NCBI GenBank assembly: GCA_020831845.1
Contig: JAFIFV010000046.1
Span: 1 to 64,000, forward strand
Direction of reading: 5' to 3'
Source: Ectothiorhodospiraceae bacterium
GTDB lineage: Bacteria > Pseudomonadota > Gammaproteobacteria > Nitrococcales > Aquisalimonadaceae
DNA length: 64,000 nucleotides
This document shows, piece by piece, positions 1 to 9,197 of the stretch. The notes below the pieces were generated by a model. That model searched no databases. It was not told where the DNA came from and was given only the letters and a program-made list of their open reading frames with translations. The first letter of the stretch is position 1. Each line of letters starts with the position of its first letter. Both the position numbers and the translations under genes were made by a program.

Positions 1-212
1 TCCACGACCGCATGCCGGTGGTTCTGGACCCCGCCTGCTGGCGGGACTGGATGGACCCGGCGCTGGCCACGCGGGATGACATCAAAGCGGCCGCCAAACG
101 CCTGGACCCGGACGCCCTGCGCTTCCACCAGGTGAGCACCCGCGTGAACAAGCCGCAGAACAATGACCCCTCGATCATCGAGCCGGTTGACCCCACCGCC
201 GAAACGTCATAA
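1..212 (+). CDS. SOS response-associated peptidase (YedK/HMCES family), C-terminal part
   Basis: Partial gene running in from the left edge; codons are in frame from position 3. The first visible residues are HDRMPVVL, the conserved motif that carries the catalytic histidine of the SRAP family. This family forms a thiazolidine cross-link with abasic sites in single-stranded DNA. The tail with VSTRVNKPQNNDP and IEPV is also typical of the family's C-terminus. The N-terminal Cys2 and the Asn/Glu catalytic residues are outside the window. Prophages often carry such genes, but whether this copy is phage or host cannot be decided here. Confidence 0.85.
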   Translation, partial: HDRMPVVLDPACWRDWMDPALATRDDIKAAAKRLDPDALRFHQVSTRVNKPQNNDPSIIEPVDPTAETS

Positions 213-309
213 TTTCGTGGCATGCCCACCGTCGCCAGGAAGGCGATGCACCTGGAACAGGGAAGTCAGCCGTTATGCGGCGCGTGGGCTCATGCATGGA
301 GGCTGTGAC

Positions 310-696
310 GTGGCAGAAGAACAACAATCCAACCCCATTCCCAAAAGCACCTGGCTCTGGGCCGCCGTGATCGGCGTAGGCATCGGCCTGTTCATTTTCT
401 GGCACGACCAGGCCAGCGCCCCGCCCACCACACTCACGGAAGGCGCCGTGCGTGTCGCCTGCCACGACGCCATGCGGGACCAGCTGCGAGCCCCCAGCAG
501 AGCATCGTTCCCCGGCGCCATGAGCGCCAACGGCAACCGAGTTGATTGGGTGCGAGAGGGGGAGCTGGCGCAGTACCGCAGCTGGGTGGACGCTGAAAAC
601 GCCCTGGGCGGCACCATTCGCGTGCAGTTCCAATGCGAGGTCACCAACCGTAGCGGCCGCGCGGAAGTAACGCACTTCACCGCGCAGGAGCGCTAG
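310..696 (+). CDS. Small membrane-anchored protein of unknown function
   Basis: 128 residues. I chose the GTG at 310 because GGAGG (298-302) lies 7 nt upstream; an in-frame ATG at 292 is the alternative. A single hydrophobic segment (about residues 12-30, WLWAAVIGVGIGLFIFW) suggests an N-in membrane anchor. The rest is soluble, with cysteines in VACHDAMRD and QFQCEVTN. The gene lies between the SRAP gene and the tail operon, and its stop codon overlaps the stop of the converging gene at 693. I do not recognise the family; a lysogenic-conversion gene is possible but unproven. Confidence 0.6.
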   Translation: MAEEQQSNPIPKSTWLWAAVIGVGIGLFIFWHDQASAPPTTLTEGAVRVACHDAMRDQLRAPSRASFPGAMSANGNRVDWVREGELAQYRSWVDAENALGGTIRVQFQCEVTNRSGRAEVTHFTAQER

Positions 697-2303
697 ACCC
701 AGCACACGAACTCATCCGCGAAAGCAGATTCCTCCCACCCATAGGCCACCTGCTCGGTCACCGGGCACCACGACGCATGATGCTGGACATTCAGCTCCGT
801 CTCCGTTGACCGGGACAGCAGTTCCTGATCATCCGAACCGGTGGGGTACACGCTGCCATACAGGGTCATCAGGGCATGACTATCATTGTTCCCCTGATAC
901 TGCCCAGCGAATCCAAACACGTTATTGGAGTGCCGGTACCATTGATAGCCTGCGTTCTGGAACGACGCCGGCGAAGTGTTGGAGATAATGTCCGACAGGT
1001 GGGCGTGCGGCCCCTCCTGGTCACGCTGCTGCGCGGAAGGCTGATTGACGGAATCCGGAGTCACATAGAGCGCCAGATTATACCCCGAGGATGTGGGCGG
1101 GATGTCGGTGTCCACTTCCATTCCCGAGGATACATAGTTGTAGTTCGTGGTGGTCTCCCACACCATCGTCCGATCATTCGAGTAGTCCCCATCCTCACCC
1201 GCCAGCACCGAATTCGCCGTATATTCTGTCGCTGAGGTCAGGCTGACACTTTGTAACCCGAAAGTGATGGTCGCGGTGGCCTCGGTGAACACCTCTGTGC
1301 TCTGGGATATATCCACATCATTGTCATCAATCGTGGTGTCCGGCACCGGGAAATCGAATTCTGATTCCAACTCCAGGCTGTACACGACATCCACCAGAAT
1401 GCCGCTCATGTACTTCATGCCGATGATCTTGTTGCCCATCTGGATCAACCGGGTACCGGTGCCGATTGACGCATTGGCCCGCGCAGCAATTCCTGACCAT
1501 GGCGGCAGAGGATCCTCAGGCCCCAGCCATCCGGAGCTTTCCTCGTCGGTCCAGTAGATCGAGTGCAGTTCGGGATCAGAGCCCGTGAGGCTCCACACGC
1601 CAAGCGTCTGCTCCCGCGACCGCACCACATCCAGCGTCACCGCCAAGGTCTCCCCGGACCCGGTCACCGACAGCGTGAAATATCCCAAGGCAGTGAGCAT
1701 GACACCGCCAGGATACGAAGATCGGTTCACGCTTTGCCGGATACGCCAGACGGTTTCATCCCCCGTGGGGGTGGCGTCTTCAAGGTCGGCAACACCGGTG
1801 TTGACCGTGCTGCCAACCAACACAGGGGGCGTGCTCTGCTCCCAGTCGCTCACCGTCGCAGTCCGCACGTACACTTCCGGCTCTCGGGCTATGAAAGCTC
1901 CGAATTCCGTGAATTCCACATCCACGCTGGTTCGGGTAGAGAAATTGATATTGCCATTGCCCGGGTCAGACAAACGGGCCAGCCACCGCCGGCCATCCGC
2001 CCCCTCGTAGATCCAGCTCCGCTGCCCCAGGGGCTGTCCGTGGAGCTGTCGTTGGGGTCCGGCAAGAATTGCCCTATCCCACCACTGCCAGCCCTTCTCA
2101 GTGTCTGCTGCCTGTTGCTCTGGGGTCCTGATCGCTCCCGGAGCACCGGCCAAGGCAACCAGGATCGTTTGCCCGCCACCGGGCTGCGGATAGGGAAAGG
2201 TGGTGCTGTTGGGGAGATGCACCTGATTCAATGCGACCTTGCCGTGGTAGGGGCACCCCAGTGCATGGAGCTCATCAAGCAGCCTGCCATTCCTGTTCTC
2301 CAT
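693..2303 (-). CDS. Phage virion protein, probably tail tip or fibre component
   Basis: 536 residues, ATG start. Last gene of the late tail operon, in the position where tail-tip and receptor-binding proteins lie. It is rich in Gly, Ser, Thr and aromatic residues with alternating beta-type patterns and has no obvious signal peptide or membrane segment. I cannot assign a family. The position after the hub-like protein (2662-4371) supports a distal tail role; this is inference from gene order. Confidence 0.65.
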   Translation of the reverse strand: MENRNGRLLDELHALGCPYHGKVALNQVHLPNSTTFPYPQPGGGQTILVALAGAPGAIRTPEQQAADTEKGWQWWDRAILAGPQRQLHGQPLGQRSWIYEGADGRRWLARLSDPGNGNINFSTRTSVDVEFTEFGAFIAREPEVYVRTATVSDWEQSTPPVLVGSTVNTGVADLEDATPTGDETVWRIRQSVNRSSYPGGVMLTALGYFTLSVTGSGETLAVTLDVVRSREQTLGVWSLTGSDPELHSIYWTDEESSGWLGPEDPLPPWSGIAARANASIGTGTRLIQMGNKIIGMKYMSGILVDVVYSLELESEFDFPVPDTTIDDNDVDISQSTEVFTEATATITFGLQSVSLTSATEYTANSVLAGEDGDYSNDRTMVWETTTNYNYVSSGMEVDTDIPPTSSGYNLALYVTPDSVNQPSAQQRDQEGPHAHLSDIISNTSPASFQNAGYQWYRHSNNVFGFAGQYQGNNDSHALMTLYGSVYPTGSDDQELLSRSTETELNVQHHASWCPVTEQVAYGWEESAFADEFVCWV

Positions 2304-2311
2304 GGAATCCC

Positions 2312-2665
2312 CTAACCCTCTTCCTCGCCTTCCGGATCGGCGAAATCAAACTCCACCTCGTTTGCATTGGCGTCCTCCATCACCAGCTTCCGGATCGGCG
2401 CGAGCTCCAGGACAAAGAGCCCATCGCTGCTGGTGATGAACTGCGTCTCGTAATATTCGCGGGCCTCGTAGTCGGGCTCTGTAAGCGGGCTGGCGATGCC
2501 TGCCCCGCCGCCCGGGCCGCCCTCCGGGCGGTCCTCGGGCACAGCCTCCACGCGGGATCGGGGAAATAGCCCGCGCCGCGGCGCGCGTGGCAGCCGCTGC
2601 CGCCGTTCCGTCTCGATCAGCGTGCGCAGGTCGCCCAGCAGTTTTCGATCGCTTGGCGTGCTCAT
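2312..2665 (-). CDS. Phage tail-operon protein of unknown function
   Basis: 117 residues. The start codon overlaps the stop of the upstream gene (ATGA), which indicates translational coupling. The N-terminal third is basic (TERRQRLPRAPRRG), followed by a Gly-rich linker. The C-terminus is acidic and ends in DPEGEEEG. No known motif was recognised. It is probably a small structural or assembly factor for the tail tip. Confidence 0.6.
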   Translation of the reverse strand: MSTPSDRKLLGDLRTLIETERRQRLPRAPRRGLFPRSRVEAVPEDRPEGGPGGGAGIASPLTEPDYEAREYYETQFITSSDGLFVLELAPIRKLVMEDANANEVEFDFADPEGEEEG

Positions 2666-4371
2666 AGGCTGAACTCCAGGGGGTCATTGGGCACGGCCAC
2701 GGCGTAAACCGCCACCGCTTCCGCCTCGATGGGGTCCCGCGCGGTATCCTCAATTTCCGGTGTCGATACCGCAAACCGGTGCGGGTAGGTCTCCTCGCCC
2801 GGTGTCTGCACCGTGTAGTTGCCGGAAAAGCCGTCCATATCCTCGTCGAAAGATGGCGTGTCGTCGCCCCCGCCCAGCTGTGTGGGCAGGATGGTGGTGT
2901 CCGCCGGCGGATCGCCCGGCGCGTCGCTATCCGGCGGTGCTGGCAGCACCAGGTCATCGGGCACCACGCCGCCTGCGCCGCTGCGTGAGACCGCCACGTC
3001 CAACACCGTGACGGCCCTGCCGGCAGACAGGTCCAGCTGGTGGTTCACGCGCCATATCTTGCCCCGCGCGGTCACGCCCGCTGCGTCCAGCCCCACCGTA
3101 TGCGGCAGGTCCAGGGCCGGCTGGCAGGGCAACTGGAAGCTCACCAGGTTGCGCCGGTGCGCCGCCAGCACGTCCGTGCGGGCGGCGTTCAGCAGCGCCG
3201 CAGCTGCCTCGGCCAACTGATCGCGGTCCGCCTGGTCCCACACGCTGTCGCCCAGCGGATCCTGCGCCGGCTCATCCATCTCTTCCAGGCGCTCAGTCCA
3301 GTCCTCGGCCTCGAACTCGGTCGTAACGCTCTGCCGCTGCCGTCGAATCACCTCGCCGCTCACGGCAACCGAGTCCGAAGCCTGCACGGTCAGCGTGTAG
3401 CGCTCTGTCACGGTCTGGGTGCCGTAGTAGCTCAGCAACCAGTCCGCCTCGAGCAGCACCGGGTCCCACGCCTCGGGGTTCACCCAGTTCGCGCCCGTGC
3501 CGCACGGGTCCGGCTGGGAAGGCGGCAGCGCGTTGTAGCTTATTGCGCCATCAAGCTCCCAGCTCCCGCCAGTCGCCGCGCGCTCCACCATGGGCAGATT
3601 CGGCAGCTGCGTCGTGTTGTCGAACCACACGCAGAACGTGCCCGGCCAGGCCCAGATGAACTGATGCTGCCGCCTGCGCAGGCGGGTGAAGCGGTAGTCC
3701 AACTCCAGCGCCACGGTGTTCACCCGCTCGCGCTTGCTCGCCAGGGTCACCGCCAGTGTGCCGTCCACCACAGCACTGAAGCTGGCATCCGGCACCGCTT
3801 TCGCGGCCCAGGGCTGCAGCAGCGGTTCGCCCGTGCCGGGGCGGATGTCCACGGAGCGGGGGATGGTGGAGAGCAGGTCTTGGGCGAAATCCCACCGGCT
3901 CTCGATCTCGCCGAACACATCCTCGGACCAATGCCCGCCGATCAGCGCCTCCAGGTCCTCCACGCTCATGGCCTCCAGCAGCTGCTGCAAGCCGTCGGTA
4001 CACTCCAGCGTGACCAGGCGGGTGACCGGATCATAAATCGGCTCATCGACCCGGCCGGCAAAGATGCGAACCGCCGCGAGCTCCGCGCCGGCGGCGTCCA
4101 GCTGCAGGTAGTCCACCGTCACCGGCAGGCCCACCCACGCGCTCAGGTCCACTGTGGCCCCGTCCGGCAGCAACTGCAGCTCAGCAATGCGGGCAGCGCT
4201 CTCCTCGGCCTCCACGCTCACCGTGCCGGTGACACGCGCGCTCACGTCCACATCATCCAGCACCACACGCACGCCCCAGCGGCCGCTGGGCAGCAGCACG
4301 GGCGGCGGGGTACCACCGCCAGGCCCGGCGCCGCCCATTGGCTGCGCGTTGAAGGGGCCTGAGTTCAGCAT
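2662..4371 (-). CDS. Phage tail hub / baseplate-like protein
   Basis: 569 residues, ATG start. A Gly/Pro-rich N-terminus is followed by beta-rich segments with patterns such as GVRVVLDDVDVSARVTG and RIFAGRVDEPIYDP, like hub proteins that thread the tail tube (gp27/VgrG-type fold). The C-terminal 70 residues are acidic and low in complexity. It sits between the tape-measure block and the last tail genes, where central tail proteins occur. The hub assignment rests on pattern and position, not on a diagnostic motif. Confidence 0.6.
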   Translation of the reverse strand: MLNSGPFNAQPMGGAGPGGGTPPPVLLPSGRWGVRVVLDDVDVSARVTGTVSVEAEESAARIAELQLLPDGATVDLSAWVGLPVTVDYLQLDAAGAELAAVRIFAGRVDEPIYDPVTRLVTLECTDGLQQLLEAMSVEDLEALIGGHWSEDVFGEIESRWDFAQDLLSTIPRSVDIRPGTGEPLLQPWAAKAVPDASFSAVVDGTLAVTLASKRERVNTVALELDYRFTRLRRRQHQFIWAWPGTFCVWFDNTTQLPNLPMVERAATGGSWELDGAISYNALPPSQPDPCGTGANWVNPEAWDPVLLEADWLLSYYGTQTVTERYTLTVQASDSVAVSGEVIRRQRQSVTTEFEAEDWTERLEEMDEPAQDPLGDSVWDQADRDQLAEAAAALLNAARTDVLAAHRRNLVSFQLPCQPALDLPHTVGLDAAGVTARGKIWRVNHQLDLSAGRAVTVLDVAVSRSGAGGVVPDDLVLPAPPDSDAPGDPPADTTILPTQLGGGDDTPSFDEDMDGFSGNYTVQTPGEETYPHRFAVSTPEIEDTARDPIEAEAVAVYAVAVPNDPLEFSL

Positions 4372-4373
4372 GG

Positions 4374-4907
4374 TCAGGATCCGATCTGAAGCGCTTCAGC
4401 AATAACCAGAGGGTTTCCCACACCGGTGCGACGGACGTACAGGCGCAGGACCATCGGGTAATCACTGGTCACCGTGGGCAGATTGTCCAGGTCCACGCTG
4501 CCGGTCAGCATCAGCTGGAAACTGCCGCCTGACTGCGGCTCCACCTCCGGCTGGAAGCCATCCCCATTGGTCATCAGGACGGCCTCATAGAACAGCCCCT
4601 CCGGGCCGGAGTCGACCCATGCGGCCGGCGTCTGGAGCGTCCACAGCCCGCTCGACGGGGAGTCCACCAACACCAGCTCACGCGGCTGCTGCGCCGTATA
4701 GGTCACCCCCACCTCGCCATCCTGAGGCGTCCACGCGCCACCGCCGCCGCCTCCACCGGCCGCCACGTCCTGCCAGTCCTGGTCGCTGCTGGTGCCGTTC
4801 GCGAGGTAGTGTGCCGGCGGGCTCGCGGCTTCGTCGATGTAGTGCTGTCCCGCATACTCCGGCGCGAAATCCGGGGCACCCTCTCCAATAATCACGTGAC
4901 GTGCCAT
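4374..4907 (-). CDS. Phage virion protein with poly-Gly linker
   Basis: 177 residues, ATG start. The N-terminus has the pattern PDFAPEYAGQHYID and YLANGTSS, often seen in phage fibre or tail-tip proteins that start with an attachment peptide. A run of eight glycines (about residues 50-57) separates this from a beta-rich C-terminal domain. It probably decorates the tail tip. No enzyme motif is present. Confidence 0.6.
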   Translation of the reverse strand: MARHVIIGEGAPDFAPEYAGQHYIDEAASPPAHYLANGTSSDQDWQDVAAGGGGGGGAWTPQDGEVGVTYTAQQPRELVLVDSPSSGLWTLQTPAAWVDSGPEGLFYEAVLMTNGDGFQPEVEPQSGGSFQLMLTGSVDLDNLPTVTSDYPMVLRLYVRRTGVGNPLVIAEALQIGS

Positions 4908-4912
4908 GCTGC

Positions 4913-5308
4913 TTACTCCTGTGTCAGTACGTGCCCCTCGGCGCCGATGAGCACGGAATGCCCGTCGGTCAGGATCACATCCGGATCAAACTGTGTGGCC
5001 TGCAGGCGGGCCAGCGTCTCCGCTGTGAGGCGGGCCTGGATGCGGGCGCCAGCAGGCCACTCCTGCGCGTCTGTGCCCTCCTCTCCACGCTCAATCGTGA
5101 GCGCATCGCCGTCCACGGCGGTGACACGCACCACCTCCCAGGCCACCTCCACGCCCTCGGCGTCCAATTCCGCCAGCGTGAGCAGGTAATAGTCCCCGCC
5201 GGCGAGCTCCAACCGTTCGGCCGCGGCAAGCGGCACCTCCAGCTGCTCGCCGGCGGCGCTCAATGGCGCGGAAAGCACGGTGTCCCAATTGTTCACCCAG
5301 CGCTGCAC
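4913..5308 (-). CDS. Phage tail-operon structural protein
   Basis: 131 residues from a GTG start at 5308, chosen because GAGGAG lies 8 nt upstream and only 2 nt separate it from the previous stop. A longer reading from 5344 would overlap the upstream gene by 34 nt and has no better ribosome site. The protein is rich in Glu, Ala and Leu with short beta segments. A role in tail-tip assembly is inferred from location only. Confidence 0.6.
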   Translation of the reverse strand: MQRWVNNWDTVLSAPLSAAGEQLEVPLAAAERLELAGGDYYLLTLAELDAEGVEVAWEVVRVTAVDGDALTIERGEEGTDAQEWPAGARIQARLTAETLARLQATQFDPDVILTDGHSVLIGAEGHVLTQE

Positions 5309-5310
5309 GG

Positions 5311-5829
5311 CTATATCTCCTCGGCGGTCAGTTGCCAGTCCCAATCCGCGCCGGCGGCATCCAGGGCATCCTCCGGGCGGTCCAGGTAGCAGGTCAGGCG
5401 TGGGTACCAGCGCAGCAGGTACTGCTGGGCGTCCGGTACCGGGGTGATCGTGGCGGTGCCGGCGTCCAGCACCGCTTCGGTCTGCACGTAGTCATCCGTG
5501 CCCAGCACCGCGTGCACCACCAGATCCGCATCCGGACGAACGGCGCCGGGAATGACCACGGCCGTGGCGGGCGTCCACACGCTGCGTGGGTTGATGCAGT
5601 CGATGATCACGGGGCTGTCGTAGTCCAGCAGGTCCAGCCCAGGGGGCACCCAGCCGGTGCCCTGGATCAGCGTGCGCAACCGCCGCCAGTGCGTCTGCTG
5701 TACCAGGGTGCCGTCACTCAGCCTGAAGCGCGCCACGCCGCCCAGCGGCTCGTAGCTCTGGCGCACCGTGGTGCGCGCCCGCACGGGGATGACCAGGTCA
5801 CCAATGATCAGGTCCGGCTGCTGGCTCAC
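5311..5829 (-). CDS. Phage tail-operon protein of unknown function
   Basis: 172 residues. Its GTG start overlaps the tape-measure stop codon (GTGA), so translation is probably coupled. The sequence is beta-rich (LIIGDLVIPVRARTTVRQS), with a conserved-looking central part around LLDYDSPVIIDCINPR. It is the first gene after the tape measure, a position occupied by distal tail proteins in many siphoviruses. The family is not recognised. Confidence 0.6.
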   Translation of the reverse strand: MSQQPDLIIGDLVIPVRARTTVRQSYEPLGGVARFRLSDGTLVQQTHWRRLRTLIQGTGWVPPGLDLLDYDSPVIIDCINPRSVWTPATAVVIPGAVRPDADLVVHAVLGTDDYVQTEAVLDAGTATITPVPDAQQYLLRWYPRLTCYLDRPEDALDAAGADWDWQLTAEEI

Positions 5830-7850
5830 CCTCGCGGCCCTCCACGCTTGAGCGCTTCGCGGCGGAAGCGGCGCTCCAGGTCATCGGCCACACCAGACGG
5901 CGCCGTCATGCCGTAGTCCCGGCCGTCCATGTGCAGATGCACGGCGCGGCCACCGCCTGCAGCGCCAGCAAGTGCCGCCGGCGCCTGCTGCTGGTTGAGA
6001 GCGCCAAGGCCTGAAGCGCCGCCAATGAAGTCCATTGCGGAGCGGTTTAGCACGCCCTCGCCGCCCAGCAGCCGCGCCAGCTGCTCGCCCTGCCCGGGCA
6101 CCGGGCCGCCGGAGTGGTACACCGGTGTTATGGCGCCAGGCGCACGCGGACGGCCGCCACCGTCTCCGGCTTCGGCAAGCACGGGGATGTTCAGCGGGTT
6201 GCGCTTGAAGAGCTTGTCCAGGAAGTCGCGGGCCTGGTCGGCGGCCTGCTGCAGCTGTTGTTCGTCGAACGTGACATCGATGTCGCCGACACCTTCCAGC
6301 TCCTCTTTCAACGCCGCCACCTGCTGTTCCAGGGTCAGCACCTCCTGCTCAGCCTGGGCCTCGCGGGCCTTGGCGGCCTCCAGGGCAATGCGCTCCACCT
6401 CGCGGATGGTTTGGATGCTGGCGTTTCGCAGGGTATCGTCTTCCTGCAGGTCGCCAATGATGCGGGCGGCGTCCCGCGCCTTCTCCAGAGCGGTATCGAA
6501 GTGGCCGGCGCGCAGCGCTGCATCGCTCTCAGCGCGCAGCCGCTGCACGTCCAGCACCGATTCCGGGGCTCCTTCGCGGGCAGCTTCGCCGCGCAGGCCT
6601 GCAAACAACTTCTCCAGTTCCTCACGCTCGCTGGTGAGACCCCGCAGGCGCCGGCGGGCGCCGTCCAGTTCACGGTTGCGATCGCGGATCTGCGCGTTGA
6701 TGCGTTGTTCTTTCTTTTCCTGCTCATCGGCATGGCGCGCGGACTCTTCCTGTGCCCCAGCCTCCAGTGCGCGCAGCCGCTGGCGGGCTCTGACTTCCTC
6801 GGTAATCTCCTCCTCGCTGTTGAACAGCGCGTCATAGAAGTCCGTCAGGCCTTGCACGCGGCCTTCCAGATTCTCCGGCAGGAGTTCGTTCAGGATCTGC
6901 CGCGCCCCACTGAAATTGCCACGCGCCAGTTCAGCCACTGATGCCGCCAGTGCACCAAGCACTTCACCACCAAGCTCGGCCAGAAAAATAACTGTACGCA
7001 GGCCCAGAACGAGAATCCGGAGCGCGTAACCCAGACCCTCTATCGCAGCCTGCATGCCGGTTGCGCCCTCGGCCGCGTTGTCGAATTCCTGGGTGATGGC
7101 GAGCAGCAGCGGCAGCACCTGGTCGGCAAGCGCCAGCCCAACACCCTGTGCGCGACTCCGGAGGATGTTCAGCTGGTCGTTGAAGTCCGCCGCGCGCTGA
7201 GCCAGCCGCCCGCTGATCTCGCGGCCGTAGCGCTCGGCATCCGCCTGCAGCTGCTGGATGCCTTCGCTGCCCTGCATCAGCAGCGGGATCAGCTCCTCAC
7301 CGCTGCGCCCGAACAGCTGCTGCGCCAGCGCGGCACGCTGAGCCGGGTTCTCCATCTGCTGGAACCGGTCGGCGATGTCGAAGAGTGTTTCACCCAGGCC
7401 GCGCAGGTTGCCATCGGCATCGGTGGCATCCACACCCACACGCCGGAACAGGTCCACCGCCGCACTGCCGTCGCGTGCTGCCTGGTCCATGTTCTGCGCG
7501 AGGTTGCGCAGCCCGGTGCTCAGGCCCTTCAGGCTGGAATCGTTCTGCTCGGCAGCGAACGCCAGTGTGCTCAGGAACTCCGCTGTTTCGCCGGTGCGCA
7601 GGCCCAGCTTCTGGATCTCTTCGGCGGTGTTGATGCTCTGGCGGATAAGCGCCTGCAGCCCGGCCGCTCCGGCCAGGCCTGCAATGATGCCGGTCAGCCG
7701 CAGCGCCGTGCGCTGCAGCTGCCGGAATTCGCGCTCCATGCCCTGCGCCTGGTTGCGTACCGTGCGCCCGGCATTGCCCATGCCGCGCTCAAGCTGCGCA
7801 GTATCGGCGGTGAGTACGAATCGGATGCGCTCAGCGATGCTGCTTGGCAT
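5826..7850 (-). CDS. Phage tail tape-measure protein
   Basis: 674 residues. The N-terminus has the usual pattern of small tape measures (RIRFVLTADTAQLERGMG), then long helical and coiled-coil stretches (about residues 20-110 and 350-540). Hydrophobic segments near LTGIIAGLAGAAGLQAL and LGYALRILVLGLRTVIFLA may insert into the host membrane. The tape length sets tail length; by the usual 0.15 nm per residue this predicts a tail near 100 nm (inference). It lies directly after the G/G-T frameshift pair, as in lambda, and overlaps the G-T reading frame by 20 nt. Confidence 0.93.
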   Translation of the reverse strand: MPSSIAERIRFVLTADTAQLERGMGNAGRTVRNQAQGMEREFRQLQRTALRLTGIIAGLAGAAGLQALIRQSINTAEEIQKLGLRTGETAEFLSTLAFAAEQNDSSLKGLSTGLRNLAQNMDQAARDGSAAVDLFRRVGVDATDADGNLRGLGETLFDIADRFQQMENPAQRAALAQQLFGRSGEELIPLLMQGSEGIQQLQADAERYGREISGRLAQRAADFNDQLNILRSRAQGVGLALADQVLPLLLAITQEFDNAAEGATGMQAAIEGLGYALRILVLGLRTVIFLAELGGEVLGALAASVAELARGNFSGARQILNELLPENLEGRVQGLTDFYDALFNSEEEITEEVRARQRLRALEAGAQEESARHADEQEKKEQRINAQIRDRNRELDGARRRLRGLTSEREELEKLFAGLRGEAAREGAPESVLDVQRLRAESDAALRAGHFDTALEKARDAARIIGDLQEDDTLRNASIQTIREVERIALEAAKAREAQAEQEVLTLEQQVAALKEELEGVGDIDVTFDEQQLQQAADQARDFLDKLFKRNPLNIPVLAEAGDGGGRPRAPGAITPVYHSGGPVPGQGEQLARLLGGEGVLNRSAMDFIGGASGLGALNQQQAPAALAGAAGGGRAVHLHMDGRDYGMTAPSGVADDLERRFRREALKRGGPRG

Positions 7851-8441
7851 GCTTGTCCTTGTTCAGCTCGCGGATCTCTTTTTCCACGTCGCCGCGGCTG
7901 CCGATGCCGGCGGCGCGCGTCATGCGGGCCTGCTCTGCGCGCTCGGCCCGGAACGCTTCACGCGCGTAGTCCACAAAACGGCTGGCGGGCACCGTGCGGG
8001 GGTCTATGCCCGCGCGGCTGATGGCGATGAATGCTGCTCCGACATCTGCCGCTGAAACGCCTTCGCCAGCCTCTGGCCAAAAAAACCCCGGTTCTCCGCG
8101 ATCATGGAGAGCACCAGCACCGCCTGTTCCGCCGCGGGCAGCGCCTCGATCGCACCAGGCGCACGGTCGGTTGCCACGGCTGTCAGCGCCACCAGGGGCA
8201 CGTCATGCCCTTCCAGGGCCTCGCACAGTGCATCCACGGCTTCACCGGCCAGCGGCGCGTCCGCGTCCCTGACCTGGTCCTGCAGTTGCAGGTATCGCTC
8301 CGCCTTGCCGGCCATGCTGTCGATCAGGGCGCAGACCTTGGGGTTGCGGGAGAAGCGCAGGGTTTCCTGCAGCGTGAACGCGCGCACCTGCCAGAGCCCC
8401 CCCTGGATCAGGTGCGCGTTGCCGTCGATCAGCTCATCCAT
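7831..8441 (-). CDS. Tail assembly chaperone G-T fusion made by -1 frameshift
   Basis: Predicted 203-residue product. Ribosomes read frame 0 from 8441 to the slippery run at 8079-8085, slip back one base, and continue with TGG (8079-8077) to a stop at 7831-7833. The added 82 residues have a helical, charged T-like sequence (DYAREAFRAERAEQAR, VEKEIRELNKDKH) with no stop codon in that frame. In lambda, gpG and gpGT load the tape measure and recruit the tube protein. The frame-0 product is listed separately. Confidence 0.85.
8004..8441 (-). CDS. Tail assembly chaperone, G-like protein
   Basis: 145 residues, ATG start, 3 nt after the tube-protein gene. It is mainly helical and has no catalytic motif. 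Position between the tube protein and the tape measure, size and the T TTT TTT heptamer at codons 119-121 match lambda gene G and its relatives. The last 24 residues after the slip site are unique to this frame and would be missing from the G-T form. Confidence 0.85.
   Translation of the reverse strand: MDELIDGNAHLIQGGLWQVRAFTLQETLRFSRNPKVCALIDSMAGKAERYLQLQDQVRDADAPLAGEAVDALCEALEGHDVPLVALTAVATDRAPGAIEALPAAEQAVLVLSMIAENRGFFGQRLAKAFQRQMSEQHSSPSAARA
8079..8085 (-). other. Programmed -1 frameshift site T TTT TTT
   Basis: Seven consecutive T on the minus strand, phased as GG[T TTT TTT] relative to the G-like gene. This is a perfect X XXY YYZ slippery heptamer at codons 119-121. The -1 frame is open for 82 further codons and ends inside the start of the tape-measure gene, as in other tail chaperone loci. 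Confidence 0.88.
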
Positions 8442-8444
8442 GGC

Positions 8445-9191
8445 TTACGCCGCCGCGCGCTGGCGGGTGCGCATGTAGCTGGACCGCTGCCCGGGGACGC
8501 CCTTACTCGGGTCGGCCAGCACACGCCCGGTGAGCTGCAAGGTGGCAAAGTCATCGGCGCTGATCAGGCCGAAGCTCTCCGTGGGACTGGGCCGGAAGCG
8601 GTACACGTCCAGCACCATCGGCGCCCCGCCGCGAGCTTCGTTGACGCCGGAGAAATGGACCTCGAACTCCAGGCCGGCCTCCACCAGGGCCTCCACCACA
8701 CGCTGGGCACCGTGCTCGTAGTCCACCTCGATCGGCATCGGGTCTTCCTCCGTCGCCGCGTCGAAGGCACCGCCCTCCAGGAGGTAGATGCCGCTGGCGT
8801 CCACGCGGTAATCGGTGCCCTCCTCATAGGTGGTGCTATCGCCGTCCGTGACTTCCACATCCTCGGGCTCGATGTTCTCCAGCGGGATCAGCCGGTCCGC
8901 TGCGGTGACGCTGTGCTCTTCCCCGGTCACCGTGCCGGCGGTGATGTTCCGCACCAGGCCACGCAGCGCGAGCGCGAGGTTTTCCGGGCGCAGATCCCGG
9001 AGGGCCAGTTCCATCTGCACGGAGGTGATCCGCGACACCGAATCGGCAATACCGCCGCCGGGGTTCCGGCTGTCCGGCAGCTCGATGGTGTTTTCCTCAA
9101 TGGTGATCGTGGCTTCACTGGTCTGGCCGACGTCCCGCCCGTTCAGGTAGAACACGCCCACGCCGATGTAATGCTCGACAGTCTGTGCCAT
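8445..9191 (-). CDS. Major tail tube protein (gpV-like)
   Basis: 248 residues, ATG start. The opening with YIGVGVFYLNGRDVGQTSEA resembles tail tube proteins, where a beta-sandwich monomer forms hexameric rings. Sequence is beta-rich and acidic throughout, without helices long enough for coiled coils. It is located immediately before the G-like chaperone, as lambda V is. The assignment rests on position and pattern and is fairly secure. Confidence 0.8.
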   Translation of the reverse strand: MAQTVEHYIGVGVFYLNGRDVGQTSEATITIEENTIELPDSRNPGGGIADSVSRITSVQMELALRDLRPENLALALRGLVRNITAGTVTGEEHSVTAADRLIPLENIEPEDVEVTDGDSTTYEEGTDYRVDASGIYLLEGGAFDAATEEDPMPIEVDYEHGAQRVVEALVEAGLEFEVHFSGVNEARGGAPMVLDVYRFRPSPTESFGLISADDFATLQLTGRVLADPSKGVPGQRSSYMRTRQRAAA

Positions 9192-9197
9192 GGCTGA

